64,000 bases of DNA from Algibacter_G agarivorans (GTDB lineage: Bacteria; Bacteroidota; Bacteroidia; Flavobacteriales; Flavobacteriaceae), in NCBI RefSeq assembly GCF_039543245.1, contig NZ_BAABJJ010000010.1:87648-151647 (forward strand), read 5' to 3'. The translations under genes were made by a program, and so were the position numbers. Below are positions 55,687-63,884 of the stretch, piece after piece; position 1 is the stretch's first letter, and every line of letters begins with the position of its first letter. The notes under the pieces are model-generated. The model worked only from the letters and a program-made list of their open reading frames with translations, made no database searches and was not told where the DNA came from.

Positions 55687-56735
55687 TATTTGATGATTTT
55701 TTTAAGGGAAAAAGAATTTTTTTAACTGGACATACTGGTTTTAAAGGTTCATGGATGACTCTTTTGCTTCAAGCCCTTGGAGCAGAAGTAACGGGTTATG
55801 CACTTTCTCCTGAACAAGAACAAAACTTATTTGATTATGCTGGATTGGATAAAAAGATGTGTTCTCATATAGGAGACATAAAGGATTTTTCTGCTTTACA
55901 GAATGCAATGAAAAATGCTGATCCCGAAATAGTAATCCATATGGCTGCTCAACCACTGGTTATAGAATCATATAAAAATCCTGTTAATACTTATGAGACA
56001 AATGTGATGGGAACGGTGAATTTACTTGAAATAGTTCGTCAATTACCTAATGTCGCTGTTTGTCTTAATATTACCACGGATAAAGTTTACAAAAATAACG
56101 AATGGCTTTGGGGATATCGTGAAACAGATTCTTTGGGGGGGCATGATCCCTATTCCAATAGTAAGGCTTGTTCCGAATTGGTCACCCAATCGTATCGCGA
56201 TTCTTTTTTTAATGATTCCAACACCGTTTTGGCTACCGCAAGGGCGGGAAATGTTGTAGGAGGAGGAGATTGGGCGGCTAATAGATTGGTTCCCGATTTT
56301 ATTAGGTCTATCCAATCTGGTGAACAGGTCGTAATAAGAAGCCCAAAGGCTGTGAGACCTTGGCAACATGTTCTTGATTGTTTGGGAGGATACTTACATC
56401 TTATTTGGCAATTATCTGCTAACAAAAAATTAGCAACGAGTTATAATTTTGGTCCAGACAATGACAATATTAGAACGGTTGAATCCCTTATAAATAAAGT
56501 TTGTAAGGCATGGGGAGAATCAGCGTCATATAAAATTGAAGGGAATGACGCTTTTCATGAAGCGGGTTTGTTGCGATTGGATATTTCTAGAGCTAGACAA
56601 GAATTGAGGTGGCAACCTAAGTGGGGAATGGAAAAAACCGTAACACAAATTGTAGATTGGTACAAAGCTTTTTCCGAGGGTCAAAATGCCTTGGGACTTT
56701 GCCAAAAACAAATAGACGAATTTCTTCATCATTGA
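55671..56735 (+). CDS. rfbG: CDP-glucose 4,6-dehydratase
   Basis: This 354-residue extended SDR makes CDP-4-keto-6-deoxyglucose. Signature segments are FLTGHTGFKGSWMTLLL, HMAAQPLV, NITTDKVYKNNEW, DPYSNSKACSEL (YxxxK), ARAGNVVGGGDWAANRLVPD and RPWQHVLDCLGGY. The start could be 55,671 or the ATG at 55,680. The 16-nt overlap with rfbF indicates coupling. It is followed at 6 nt by the reductase/epimerase gene. Confidence 0.96.
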   Translation: MENMVVFDDFFKGKRIFLTGHTGFKGSWMTLLLQALGAEVTGYALSPEQEQNLFDYAGLDKKMCSHIGDIKDFSALQNAMKNADPEIVIHMAAQPLVIESYKNPVNTYETNVMGTVNLLEIVRQLPNVAVCLNITTDKVYKNNEWLWGYRETDSLGGHDPYSNSKACSELVTQSYRDSFFNDSNTVLATARAGNVVGGGDWAANRLVPDFIRSIQSGEQVVIRSPKAVRPWQHVLDCLGGYLHLIWQLSANKKLATSYNFGPDNDNIRTVESLINKVCKAWGESASYKIEGNDAFHEAGLLRLDISRARQELRWQPKWGMEKTVTQIVDWYKAFSEGQNALGLCQKQIDEFLHH

Positions 56736-56741
56736 TGTAAT

Positions 56742-57626
56742 ATGGTGAAACAAACCCTTTTTATTACTGGAGCGGATGGCTTTTTGGGTCATCACTTAGT
56801 CCAACAATTGGCAAAAACTTATAATATCGTTGGTTTAGTGAGATCCACAAAAACCCTTAAACGCTTAACAGCCGGGCAAATAACGTTATGTAGTACCGAT
56901 GAACCATTAAACGAAGTTTTTGACAGATACCGACCTGTCGGAATTATTCACACAGCAACCAAATATGGAAGATTTGGTGAATCTGTACCCAGGCTACTTG
57001 ATGTAAATGTTGATTTACCGGTACATTTGCTGGAGCTCTCCCAAAAATACAATTCAAAGATATTTATTAATATCGGTAGTTTTATCACCCAAGGAAAAGG
57101 ATATAATTATTTGCAGGATTATGCACTATCCAAACAACAGTGTTCCCAATGGCTTAGGCTCATTGCCAATAAAGCTAACACCTGTAAAGTAATCGACTTT
57201 ACTATGCACCATCCCTTTGGACCTGGGGATTCTGAATCTAAGTTCGTTAGCTATATCGTAAAAGCCATAAAAGAAAGAACGGCTTTTATAGACTTGACCC
57301 CTGGCGAACAAAAAAGAGACTTTATTTATGTGGCCGATGTAGTGTCTGCTATTGAATTAGCTTTAAACCAGTCTGGTAATTTACAAAAGCCTTATACTCA
57401 AACAGATTTGGGCACAGGTTCATCCTATACGTTACGTTATTTTCTTGAAACTCTTAAGGCAGTGTCCGGAAATACCGAAACTAAACTTCGATTTGGAAAA
57501 TTGCCCTATCGGGAAAACGAGATTATGGAAGCAAAAGCTGTACCCGACTTACTTAGTTCTTGGGGTTGGAAACCTAATTACACCCTAAATCAAGGTCTTT
57601 TGCTTACTTTAGAACAGACAATCTAG
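56742..57626 (+). CDS. CDP-4-keto-6-deoxyhexose reductase/epimerase-like SDR (abequose-synthase-like)
   Basis: This 294-residue extended SDR has the NAD motif ITGADGFLGHHLV, IIHTATKYGRFGE, catalytic YALSK, a PFGPGDSESKFV segment and KRDFIYVADVVSAIE. Pattern and place after rfbG match RfbJ-like CDP-abequose synthases, which reduce a 4-keto group. No rfbH (the E1 dehydratase needed for 3-deoxygenation) is present in the window, so the product is more likely a CDP-6-deoxyhexose. The exact stereochemistry cannot be read. Last gene of the plus-strand CDP operon. Confidence 0.82.
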   Translation: MVKQTLFITGADGFLGHHLVQQLAKTYNIVGLVRSTKTLKRLTAGQITLCSTDEPLNEVFDRYRPVGIIHTATKYGRFGESVPRLLDVNVDLPVHLLELSQKYNSKIFINIGSFITQGKGYNYLQDYALSKQQCSQWLRLIANKANTCKVIDFTMHHPFGPGDSESKFVSYIVKAIKERTAFIDLTPGEQKRDFIYVADVVSAIELALNQSGNLQKPYTQTDLGTGSSYTLRYFLETLKAVSGNTETKLRFGKLPYRENEIMEAKAVPDLLSSWGWKPNYTLNQGLLLTLEQTI

Positions 57627-57697
57627 TTTCGTTGCTTCGGCCCTTACTACTGTGGAATATTATCTTGTTAATTTAGCACCTTAAAATACCTAGGTAT

Positions 57698-57714
57698 CTA
57701 CTACTACTACTACT
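57698..57714. repeat. (CTA)5 trinucleotide run
   Basis: A short simple repeat directly abuts the stop codon of the GT2 gene. It could vary by slippage but lies outside both flanking genes. Confidence 0.7.
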
Positions 57715-58934
57715 TAGTCATTGTGAAAACCCAATTGTCCAAACAGACTACATATTTCTTTTTCATCCGTATTGATTTGCACTATTTTATTGTTATCAAT
57801 TCCCATAAGCACCAATTCTGCCTTAATCGATTTAAAAGCAGACGGATTGATTGTTGCAATTATTAAAAAGTCGAACTCAGTATTGACAATAGAGCTAAGT
57901 GGTTCAACAAAATTGTCACCAATATTGAGTTTGTGAAAATCAATATCTATCCATTTAACAATTTGAAAAAAATTGCTTTTGCTGTTCGATGATAAAATAT
58001 GCTGACCAAAAGAACCTGAACTATAGACAATAACTTTGGAGTTCTTTTTTGCTTTTAAAAAAGGATTGAAAATAACTTTACCCGAGGCATCATGAATTAA
58101 CCCTCCTGATCTCACCAATATCATGGAATAAAGATAATAAAGTATCTGTGTGCTTAAGTTATCCTTATTAAGGAAAGGACTTAATTTTACTTTTAAAAAA
58201 TTTTTCAACACTCCCAATCTGTAAAACTCAATACTTGTGTCTTTAATGGATTTTAGGATGGAATCATGTCGCTGTCTGTAGTAATAAAGCGGTATCTTAC
58301 TTATTGTAAGTTTTTTTGAAAGTGACAAATATGTATACGTTATGGCGGCGTCTTCTCCCATCACAATTTCACCAGGAACCTCATATAATATTTCACTGAG
58401 CAACTCCCTTTTGAACAGTTTGCTCCACACATAGGTAGATATTTCGTGTTCACAAAAGGCGCCATTGTACATAGCCTTTGGAAGAATTAATGATTTAATT
58501 TCATCTTCTCCAAAAACACCTGAATATGAAGGCTTTACTGTTTCTATTTTTCCTTCGAATTCCCTGAAATGCCCCGTTACAACGAGATCGGAATTATTAA
58601 CTTCTGCAAGGTTGAATAAAATATCGAGATAAAACTTATCCACCCAATCATCACCGTCAATATAAGCGACATACTTGCCCTTGGCGTTCTTAAGCCCTTC
58701 TTTTCTGCCACTCAAAAGTCCTCCATGTTCTTTGTGGATTGCTTTAATCCGATTGTCTTTACTTGCATATTCGTCACAAATATGAGGGCAATTGTCAGGG
58801 CTCCCATTGTCGACCAAAATCAGTTCAAAGTCAGTGAAAGATTGGTCTAAAATGCTGTCAATACATTTAGAAAGATACGCTTCAATCTTATATATGGGGA
58901 CAATGACACTGATACTAACTTCATTCATAATCAC
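57714..58934 (-). CDS. GT2 glycosyltransferase with C-terminal Rossmann-like domain
   Basis: This 406-residue protein has a GT-A domain at about 1-265: SVIVPIYKIEAYLSKC, LVDNGSPDNCP, HKEHGGLLSGRKEGL and the DxD motif in YIDGDDWVDKF. The C-terminal 130 residues begin IVYSSGSFGQHIL (GxxG) and end FLIIATINPSAFKSI, like the small Rossmann domains found alone or fused in polysaccharide loci that resemble nucleotide-sugar-binding modules. The fusion is unusual for a GT2 and its role is unknown. It starts 2 nt after the SMP-30-like gene stop, so the two are tightly coupled. Confidence 0.85.
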   Translation of the reverse strand: MIMNEVSISVIVPIYKIEAYLSKCIDSILDQSFTDFELILVDNGSPDNCPHICDEYASKDNRIKAIHKEHGGLLSGRKEGLKNAKGKYVAYIDGDDWVDKFYLDILFNLAEVNNSDLVVTGHFREFEGKIETVKPSYSGVFGEDEIKSLILPKAMYNGAFCEHEISTYVWSKLFKRELLSEILYEVPGEIVMGEDAAITYTYLSLSKKLTISKIPLYYYRQRHDSILKSIKDTSIEFYRLGVLKNFLKVKLSPFLNKDNLSTQILYYLYSMILVRSGGLIHDASGKVIFNPFLKAKKNSKVIVYSSGSFGQHILSSNSKSNFFQIVKWIDIDFHKLNIGDNFVEPLSSIVNTEFDFLIIATINPSAFKSIKAELVLMGIDNNKIVQINTDEKEICSLFGQLGFHND

Positions 58935-58936
58935 AG

Positions 58937-59746
58937 TTAATTTAATTCAATATAAAAAAGTCCGCCTCCATATATATCATCTTTGGAAGACTTTGCAGTT
59001 GTTATATATAGGTTTAAATGATTGTCAATACAGCAGGATGTCACGTTTGGACAAGGCAATTTTCGCTGATCCATTTTTCGACCATTTTTAGGATTCCATC
59101 GAGATATACGCCCTCCTCCCCATTCTGCAATCCATAACATACCCTCATGGTCCATGCACATACCATCGGGACTTCCCTTTCCATTAAACTCTATCACGTA
59201 AGACTCAAATGATACATTCCCGTTTTTTATATCATAGGCATATTTGGCCACTTTCTTGGTCGGGGTATCAATAAAGTAAAGACTACTGCCATCTTGTGAA
59301 AATGACAGACCGTTAGAGATGGTTGTGTCCTCGATTATAACCTTGTATTTTCCTTCCGAATACGAAAAGACCTTTCCTATGTTATCTTTGACCTCAGGAT
59401 ATCCCATCGTTCCAATGATAAACCGTCCTTCGGGGTCTTTGATTCCATCGTTATATCTGACGGAATTTGATATATCCATTTGAAAAGAAAATTGTTTTTG
59501 CAATGTATTGAAATCTATTTCAAAAAAACCGTTTTTAGAGGCGACCATGATTCTTTTCCTATCCAACAAAAAAATGCAACTCACGGGAGAATCTAATTTG
59601 ACGCTCAAAATTTCACCAGTTGATGGATTGTAACAGAAGACTAAGTAATCTAAAATTGATACAAAATAAAGTAGATTTTCCTTATGGTCAAAAACAGGTC
59701 CTTCTAAAAGTTCCGAATTGAGGTGAAAAATAAGTGAAGGGTTCAT
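58937..59746 (-). CDS. SMP-30/gluconolactonase-like beta-propeller protein
   Basis: This 269-residue SMP-30/Gluconolaconase/LRE-type six-bladed propeller has EGPVFDHKENLLYFV (the metal-site glutamate), SVRYNDGIKDPEGRFIIGTM (the NDGxxDPxGR motif), ISNGLSFSQDGSSLYFIDT and GSPDGMCMDHEGMLWIAEW. Members hydrolyse sugar lactones with a divalent metal. A lactonase in a polysaccharide cluster suggests a sugar acid as intermediate, perhaps made by one of the two nearby SDRs. No signal peptide is evident, so it is cytoplasmic. It lies 2 nt before the GT2 and 13 nt after the SDR. Confidence 0.88.
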   Translation of the reverse strand: MNPSLIFHLNSELLEGPVFDHKENLLYFVSILDYLVFCYNPSTGEILSVKLDSPVSCIFLLDRKRIMVASKNGFFEIDFNTLQKQFSFQMDISNSVRYNDGIKDPEGRFIIGTMGYPEVKDNIGKVFSYSEGKYKVIIEDTTISNGLSFSQDGSSLYFIDTPTKKVAKYAYDIKNGNVSFESYVIEFNGKGSPDGMCMDHEGMLWIAEWGGGRISRWNPKNGRKMDQRKLPCPNVTSCCIDNHLNLYITTAKSSKDDIYGGGLFYIELN

Positions 59747-59759
59747 ATGGATGTATTGA

Positions 59760-60506
59760 TTAAATGTAATGTCCTCCGGTAATTCTTACTAATGACCCTG
59801 TAGTCATGGCAGATTCATCAGAAATTAAATGCATAATTGCTGGTATCGGATCTAATTTATTTAACAGACGTCCCATTGGAATAATATTGCTTGCAATATT
59901 ATTCAATTCTTCTTCACTTACGCCCTCTTCAGCTCTCAATTTTAGTTCCCCTTCAGTATCGGTCCAACCCATTACAACGTAATTTGATCGAATGCCGTAT
60001 TTAGCATAATGATGTGCAATATGATTTGATAGTGTGTAAAGCGCACTTTTTGTAAGTGCATATGAAGCTCTATCAATATGACCATAATCCATATGAGGAG
60101 ATCCAAAGAAAATGATTGAACCTACTTTAAATTTCATCATAGATTTTAATACATGTTTCAACAAGAAAAATGGAGCTTTAAGATTAATGTTAAAAACACT
60201 ATCGTAAATGTCCTCTTCGGTTTCAATGATAGATGTAATGGGCGTTATTCCCGCATATAAAACTAATGCATCTATGTTTCCGAATTTTTTTATTGTCTGT
60301 ATGTAATAGTCTTCAATTTCCTGGATACTATTCAGGTCAATCTTATGAAAATAAAGCTCATTTGCTGATTGTAAAGATTGGATGATTTTATTACCTTCAT
60401 CAAGGTTTCTACCGCAAAAAGACACATTGTAACCTTTATTTAGGCAGGATTTTAGTATCTCGTTACCAACGCCCTTGGTCCCTCCTAAAATCATTACTGT
60501 TTTCAT
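59760..60506 (-). CDS. Classical short-chain dehydrogenase
   Basis: This 248-residue SDR has the NAD motif GGTKGVGNE, LYAGITP (an NAG-like stretch), catalytic serine in IFFGSPHMD and YALTK (YxxxK), and ends SLVRITGGHYI. It is first in a three-gene minus-strand operon (SDR, SMP-30-like, GT2) with 13-nt and 2-nt gaps. Together with the lactonase-like gene it may oxidise a sugar at C1 or elsewhere before lactone opening. Substrate unknown. Confidence 0.85.
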   Translation of the reverse strand: MKTVMILGGTKGVGNEILKSCLNKGYNVSFCGRNLDEGNKIIQSLQSANELYFHKIDLNSIQEIEDYYIQTIKKFGNIDALVLYAGITPITSIIETEEDIYDSVFNINLKAPFFLLKHVLKSMMKFKVGSIIFFGSPHMDYGHIDRASYALTKSALYTLSNHIAHHYAKYGIRSNYVVMGWTDTEGELKLRAEEGVSEEELNNIASNIIPMGRLLNKLDPIPAIMHLISDESAMTTGSLVRITGGHYI

Positions 60507-60838
60507 AGATTTTTAATTTTATGGTTATCGACTATACAACAGTCCAAATCTAGTTATTTATTACTGAGTTCAAAATTTTTTCCTACATAATTGAAATAAT
60601 ATCGTTTAAAGTAATTATGAAACATCATAATCGCTATGAATTGGCCCCATAGAACTGAGTCGTTTTTTAATGTTTATTGTTCTAAATTTTATATCAAGAG
60701 TGGATTGTTATATTAAAAAAAATATTTCCTTTTAAAATAACTTTTTCTTAGTTAATAATAGTGTAATAACCAACAAACCTAATCCTTAGGTTTTTTTAGC
60801 GGCATACTTAGTTTTAGTGAATAATTAAACCCACTTTA
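60507..60838. other. Intergenic region between two minus-strand genes
   Basis: These 332 nt are AT-rich and without a coding-looking frame. A C/T-rich stretch near 60,780 (CCTAATCCTTAGG...) contains CCTAA/TTAGG complementarity that could form a short hairpin downstream of the sugar transferase. The promoter of the SDR operon should lie in its left half; no -7 box was confirmed. Confidence 0.4.
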
Positions 60839-61444
60839 TTAAGTGTTTCCATCCCAAAGACTAAACGAAGCGCGTTCAATGTTGGACATGGCTTCTCGAT
60901 TGAATATTTTTTGAATAGTTTTCAACAGGATTTTTAAATCAATATTAAAGCTTAAATGATCAACATACCATACGTCAAGAGCAAATCTTTCCTTCCATGA
61001 CAAGGCAGTACGTCCATTCACTTGTGCCCATCCAGTGATACCTGGCTTGACCATATGTCTTCTTGCTTGTTCTTTATCATATAATGGAAGATATTCAATT
61101 AATAGTGGTCTAGGGCCAATGAGTGACATATCTCCTTTTAATACATTGACCAATTGTAAAAGTTCATCTAACGAAGTTTTTCTAATAATTGCACCAACTT
61201 TTGTAATACGCTGCGCTTGATTAATTAATTCACTTTCATTGTTTTTGGGGTCTTTCATGGTCTTGAACTTAATAATCGTGAATAATTTAGTATGCTTCCC
61301 AGGTCTTTTTTGGAAGAAGAACGGTTTACCCTTATTTGCAAATACCAATAGAATGATTAAAATAATAATCAACGGAGAAAATAAAATCAACGCAACAAGC
61401 GATATTGAAAAGTCTAAAATTCTTTTAAAAACTTTTTTGTACAT
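60839..61444 (-). CDS. PglC/EpsL-like undecaprenyl-phosphate sugar phosphotransferase
   Basis: This 201-residue minimal phosphoglycosyltransferase has an N-terminal hydrophobic re-entrant helix (about 12-35), the IIKFKTM motif, the catalytic SLDELLQL (adjacent D and E), GDMSLIGPRPLL, and KPGITGWAQVNGR. It is exactly the PglC size and pattern. It transfers a phospho-sugar, often diNAc-bacillosamine or GlcNAc/GalNAc, to undecaprenyl phosphate and starts repeat-unit assembly. It is the better candidate than the gene at 10,360 to use the DegT/CapD product, yet is about 40 kb away from that pair. Confidence 0.93.
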   Translation of the reverse strand: MYKKVFKRILDFSISLVALILFSPLIIILIILLVFANKGKPFFFQKRPGKHTKLFTIIKFKTMKDPKNNESELINQAQRITKVGAIIRKTSLDELLQLVNVLKGDMSLIGPRPLLIEYLPLYDKEQARRHMVKPGITGWAQVNGRTALSWKERFALDVWYVDHLSFNIDLKILLKTIQKIFNREAMSNIERASFSLWDGNT

Positions 61445-61628
61445 AATTAATCATTTTATTAATGTCTCTCTTTATTAAGCATTCATGATTTTGGTTTTTA
61501 ATGTCTTAAAAAATGATTTTAGGAGAACCTATAGCCTAGTTAACTAGCGTTGAATCTTGTGCACAAACTAACTTCACTATGCTTATTAACCTAATTATCT
61601 AGTAGAACTATGTAATAAAAGAAATAAT

Positions 61629-62120
61629 CTAAGGAAATTGCTGAAATTTCTTATACCTATCAGGGACCGGAAATTCTGGTGTAACACCGTGCCAAAACAT
61701 GTTGACAATCCACCATCTATCTTGATAATAGGCCAATTGAATACTTTTTACATCTTGTTTGTAAGGTTTGTTGTTTGCCATGTCTTCCTTGCTATGGAAA
61801 GCTTCGCAATGACTAAATGCATGACCAATGTTTGCATAACTTTCTACAACCCTACCTACTTCTCTTTCGTAAAAAGCAGTTTCTCGAGTATTGTCAAACC
61901 AATACCCAATACGTTCAACGTAATCATTAGGGTGTATCCATTGAAGCCTGAAATTACGATTTATATCCTTCTCATAACCGATTTTGTAGGCTTGAGGATG
62001 AAATAAAAATCTAAAAAAATCCCAATCTCTTTTTTCACCTGGCTCACCACCAAGGCAAGCATAAAATGCCGTTATTAAATCATCTATATTTTGTACACGT
62101 TTCAAATATTCTTTTTTCAT
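61629..62120 (-). CDS. NTF2/SnoaL-like protein
   Basis: This 163-residue protein has the size and aromatic content of the NTF2-like fold (DLITAFYACLGG start, ERIGYWFDNTRETAFYEREVGR, RWWIVNMFWHGVTPE). Such proteins act as small-molecule isomerases, hydrolases or binding subunits; nothing here fixes a substrate. No signal peptide. It may be a stand-alone gene unrelated to the polysaccharide module. It lies 184 nt upstream of the sugar transferase on the same strand. Confidence 0.7.
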   Translation of the reverse strand: MKKEYLKRVQNIDDLITAFYACLGGEPGEKRDWDFFRFLFHPQAYKIGYEKDINRNFRLQWIHPNDYVERIGYWFDNTRETAFYEREVGRVVESYANIGHAFSHCEAFHSKEDMANNKPYKQDVKSIQLAYYQDRWWIVNMFWHGVTPEFPVPDRYKKFQQFP

Positions 62121-62667
62121 TTAAATTTGTTATTTTGGTTATAATTTTATTTAAAGCAGTGAAATACAACTTCTAAGAATTGTGGCAATTCAAGAGCCTA
62201 AAATTAGGTATATTAATTTAAAAATTTTAGTTTCATAAGTTCATATTCGACGTACAACCCCTTTATTGGGTGTACTACAAATTTCTCTTTTTTCATATAA
62301 AATTGCGAAATTTACAAAGAGGAACCGGATTCCATGACATTGTAATTTGGAGATCATTATAGCTATCCAAAGTTTCACCTACAGGACGTGCTGCAAAAGG
62401 CTCAAGCTCTCGGGCAAAAGATGGACAATACATGGCCTACAGAAAACAGCACAGCTAAGAGCTACTAACAAAAACGGAAAGCGGAACAAGGTCGACGAAT
62501 CTATACAAAATGACCAAATAGGTGTTATATATCTTATAAATTGGGTATCTGGTCGTGAAAATTGGGAGTAGCCAAATTATTTGTTTTTTTTCGTATGAAT
62601 AAATAAATCCATTGACTGAAGTCCAACAAATTGAACTCTGAAGAGTGGATTTATTAACTTTAATAAA
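62121..62667. other. Intergenic debris with a GC-richer core
   Basis: These 547 nt lie between divergent genes. The part at about 62,320-62,575 is visibly richer in G+C than its surroundings and contains a broken 70-codon frame rich in K, R, T and N (62,347-62,571) that resembles no family I recognise. It is probably a remnant of an inserted element. The promoter of the following epimerase-like gene must lie in the last 100 nt. Confidence 0.4.
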
Positions 62668-63528
62668 ATGGGGATGAAGAATAATATGAGAATACTTATT
62701 ACAGGAGGGAATTCTAGCGTTTCAAGATACGTAAGGCCATTGTTATCTGAAGATTATGAAGTAATTACAATTGGTCGTAGAGACTGTGATATTAATTTGG
62801 ATCCAAATAGATCTTTAGCTGATCAGTTGCCTGACCATGTAGACATTGTGATTCATACAGCTGCTTCATTTGGTGGAGATACAGAAGAGGAGATATATGA
62901 AACAGAAAAGTTTAATGTATTAAATACAATGAACTTGTGTTTTCAGTTGAGAAAAATGAATGTGAAACACTTTATTCATATATCAAGCATATTTGTCCAT
63001 TTGGAAGATACATCACCATACAACAGTATATACTCTATTTCTAAAAGACATTCAGAAGATATCGTAAAATTTTGTTTAAAAAAAGAGGAAATCCCGTATA
63101 CTATTTTAAGGCCTTCTCAGTTATATGGTAATGATCCTTCTTTCATAACTCATCATCCATTTCTTTATCAAATTATAGAAATGGCATCAAAAGGTCAGAA
63201 AATCTCTTTATATGGGAATCATGGTGCAAGTGCAAACTATCTTCATATTAAAGATTTTTCGGAGGTGCTTTACAGGGTAGTCAAAAAATGTGTTTTGGGT
63301 GAATATGATTGTACTACAATGGCTCCAAATACTTACTTGGAGATTGCTCGTAACGTCTTTGAATTAACGAATAATACTATTTCCATTGAACTTTTAAAAG
63401 ATAAAGAAGAATCAGGTAATGTATTTAAATATGATGATACCATTTATAAAAAGGTTAACTATTATCCCAAAGTGTCAATAAAAGGTGGTTTGTCTGAAAT
63501 ACTAAATGCAACGAGAGTTCTATACTAA
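62668..63528 (+). CDS. NAD-dependent epimerase/dehydratase-family protein with degenerate glycine motif
   Basis: This 286-residue extended SDR could also start at the ATG at 62,686 (MRILITGG). It keeps HTAASFGGD, ISSIFVH, catalytic YSISK (YxxxK) and RPSQLYGND with FxHxxxFLYQII. The nucleotide-binding GxxGxxG reads GGNSSVS, so two of three glycines are serines. That may reduce NAD binding or change cofactor geometry. It sits at the far end of the CDP-sugar module but in its own transcript. Possible role: 4-keto-reductase or epimerase for a deoxy sugar; unproven. Confidence 0.82.
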   Translation: MGMKNNMRILITGGNSSVSRYVRPLLSEDYEVITIGRRDCDINLDPNRSLADQLPDHVDIVIHTAASFGGDTEEEIYETEKFNVLNTMNLCFQLRKMNVKHFIHISSIFVHLEDTSPYNSIYSISKRHSEDIVKFCLKKEEIPYTILRPSQLYGNDPSFITHHPFLYQIIEMASKGQKISLYGNHGASANYLHIKDFSEVLYRVVKKCVLGEYDCTTMAPNTYLEIARNVFELTNNTISIELLKDKEESGNVFKYDDTIYKKVNYYPKVSIKGGLSEILNATRVLY

Positions 63529-63550
63529 GAAATCAATCATTTCTTCATCC

Positions 63551-63800
63551 TTGAAAAACCACCCGCATAGCCGGTGGTAATATTGTGATTGCCTATGGCT
63601 ATATTTGGTCATGGGTAGGTATAAAAAGTTGATTCATATTGTTTACAAGTTTGACTATCATATTGTTTGGGTTCCGAAATACCGTTTTAGGGTTCTTTTA
63701 GGGTCGATTCGTGATTTACTTGAATCCGATATGCGTTGCCTTTGCCAATGCTAGCATATTTGATTTTGAACTATCCGAATCGGATATTGATTTTATTTCT
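63551..63800 (+). mobile_element. Truncated IS200/IS605-like left end and miniature element
   Basis: The segment begins TTGAAAAACCACC followed by an imperfect hairpin (63,558-63,578, ACCACC...GGTGGT), then a 47-codon TnpA N-terminus at 63,611-63,754. It ends near a perfect palindrome TATCCGA-A-TCGGATA at 63,772-63,786. It looks like an internally deleted copy keeping a left-end hairpin and perhaps a right-end one. Confidence 0.7.
63611..63754 (+). pseudogene. IS200/IS605 TnpA, N-terminal fragment
   Basis: These 47 codons carry the family start pattern: a Y-K-K-L stretch, then YKFDYHIVWVPKYRFRVL, matching the YHIVWVTKYR block that opens Y1 transposases. The expected HVHL metal motif and catalytic tyrosine are absent, because the frame ends at a TAG after CLCQC. 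Inactive. Confidence 0.82.
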
Positions 63801-63809
63801 CATTGAAAA

Positions 63810-63830
63810 ACCACCGTCTTTGACGGTGGT
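63810..63830. repeat. Perfect hairpin at IS200/IS605 left end
   Basis: A 9-bp stem ACCACCGTC/GACGGTGGT with a TTT loop. The preceding TTGAAAAACCACC is identical to the first hairpin at 63,551-63,563. It sits 54 nt upstream of a TnpA start, the position where TnpA binds its left-end hairpin. Confidence 0.8.
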
Positions 63831-63884
63831 CATGTTTTAAAGGCTCTGCCATTTTTTAGCTTTGCCCATCTAAAACTTTTTAAG

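Noticed and set aside
57698..57714. (CTA)5 run as a phase-variation switch
   Set aside because: It lies outside the reading frames and is only five units long, so a switching role is not supported.
62347..62571. 74-codon frame in GC-richer spacer
   Set aside because: Odd composition, no recognisable domain, surrounded by stops; treated as debris rather than a gene.
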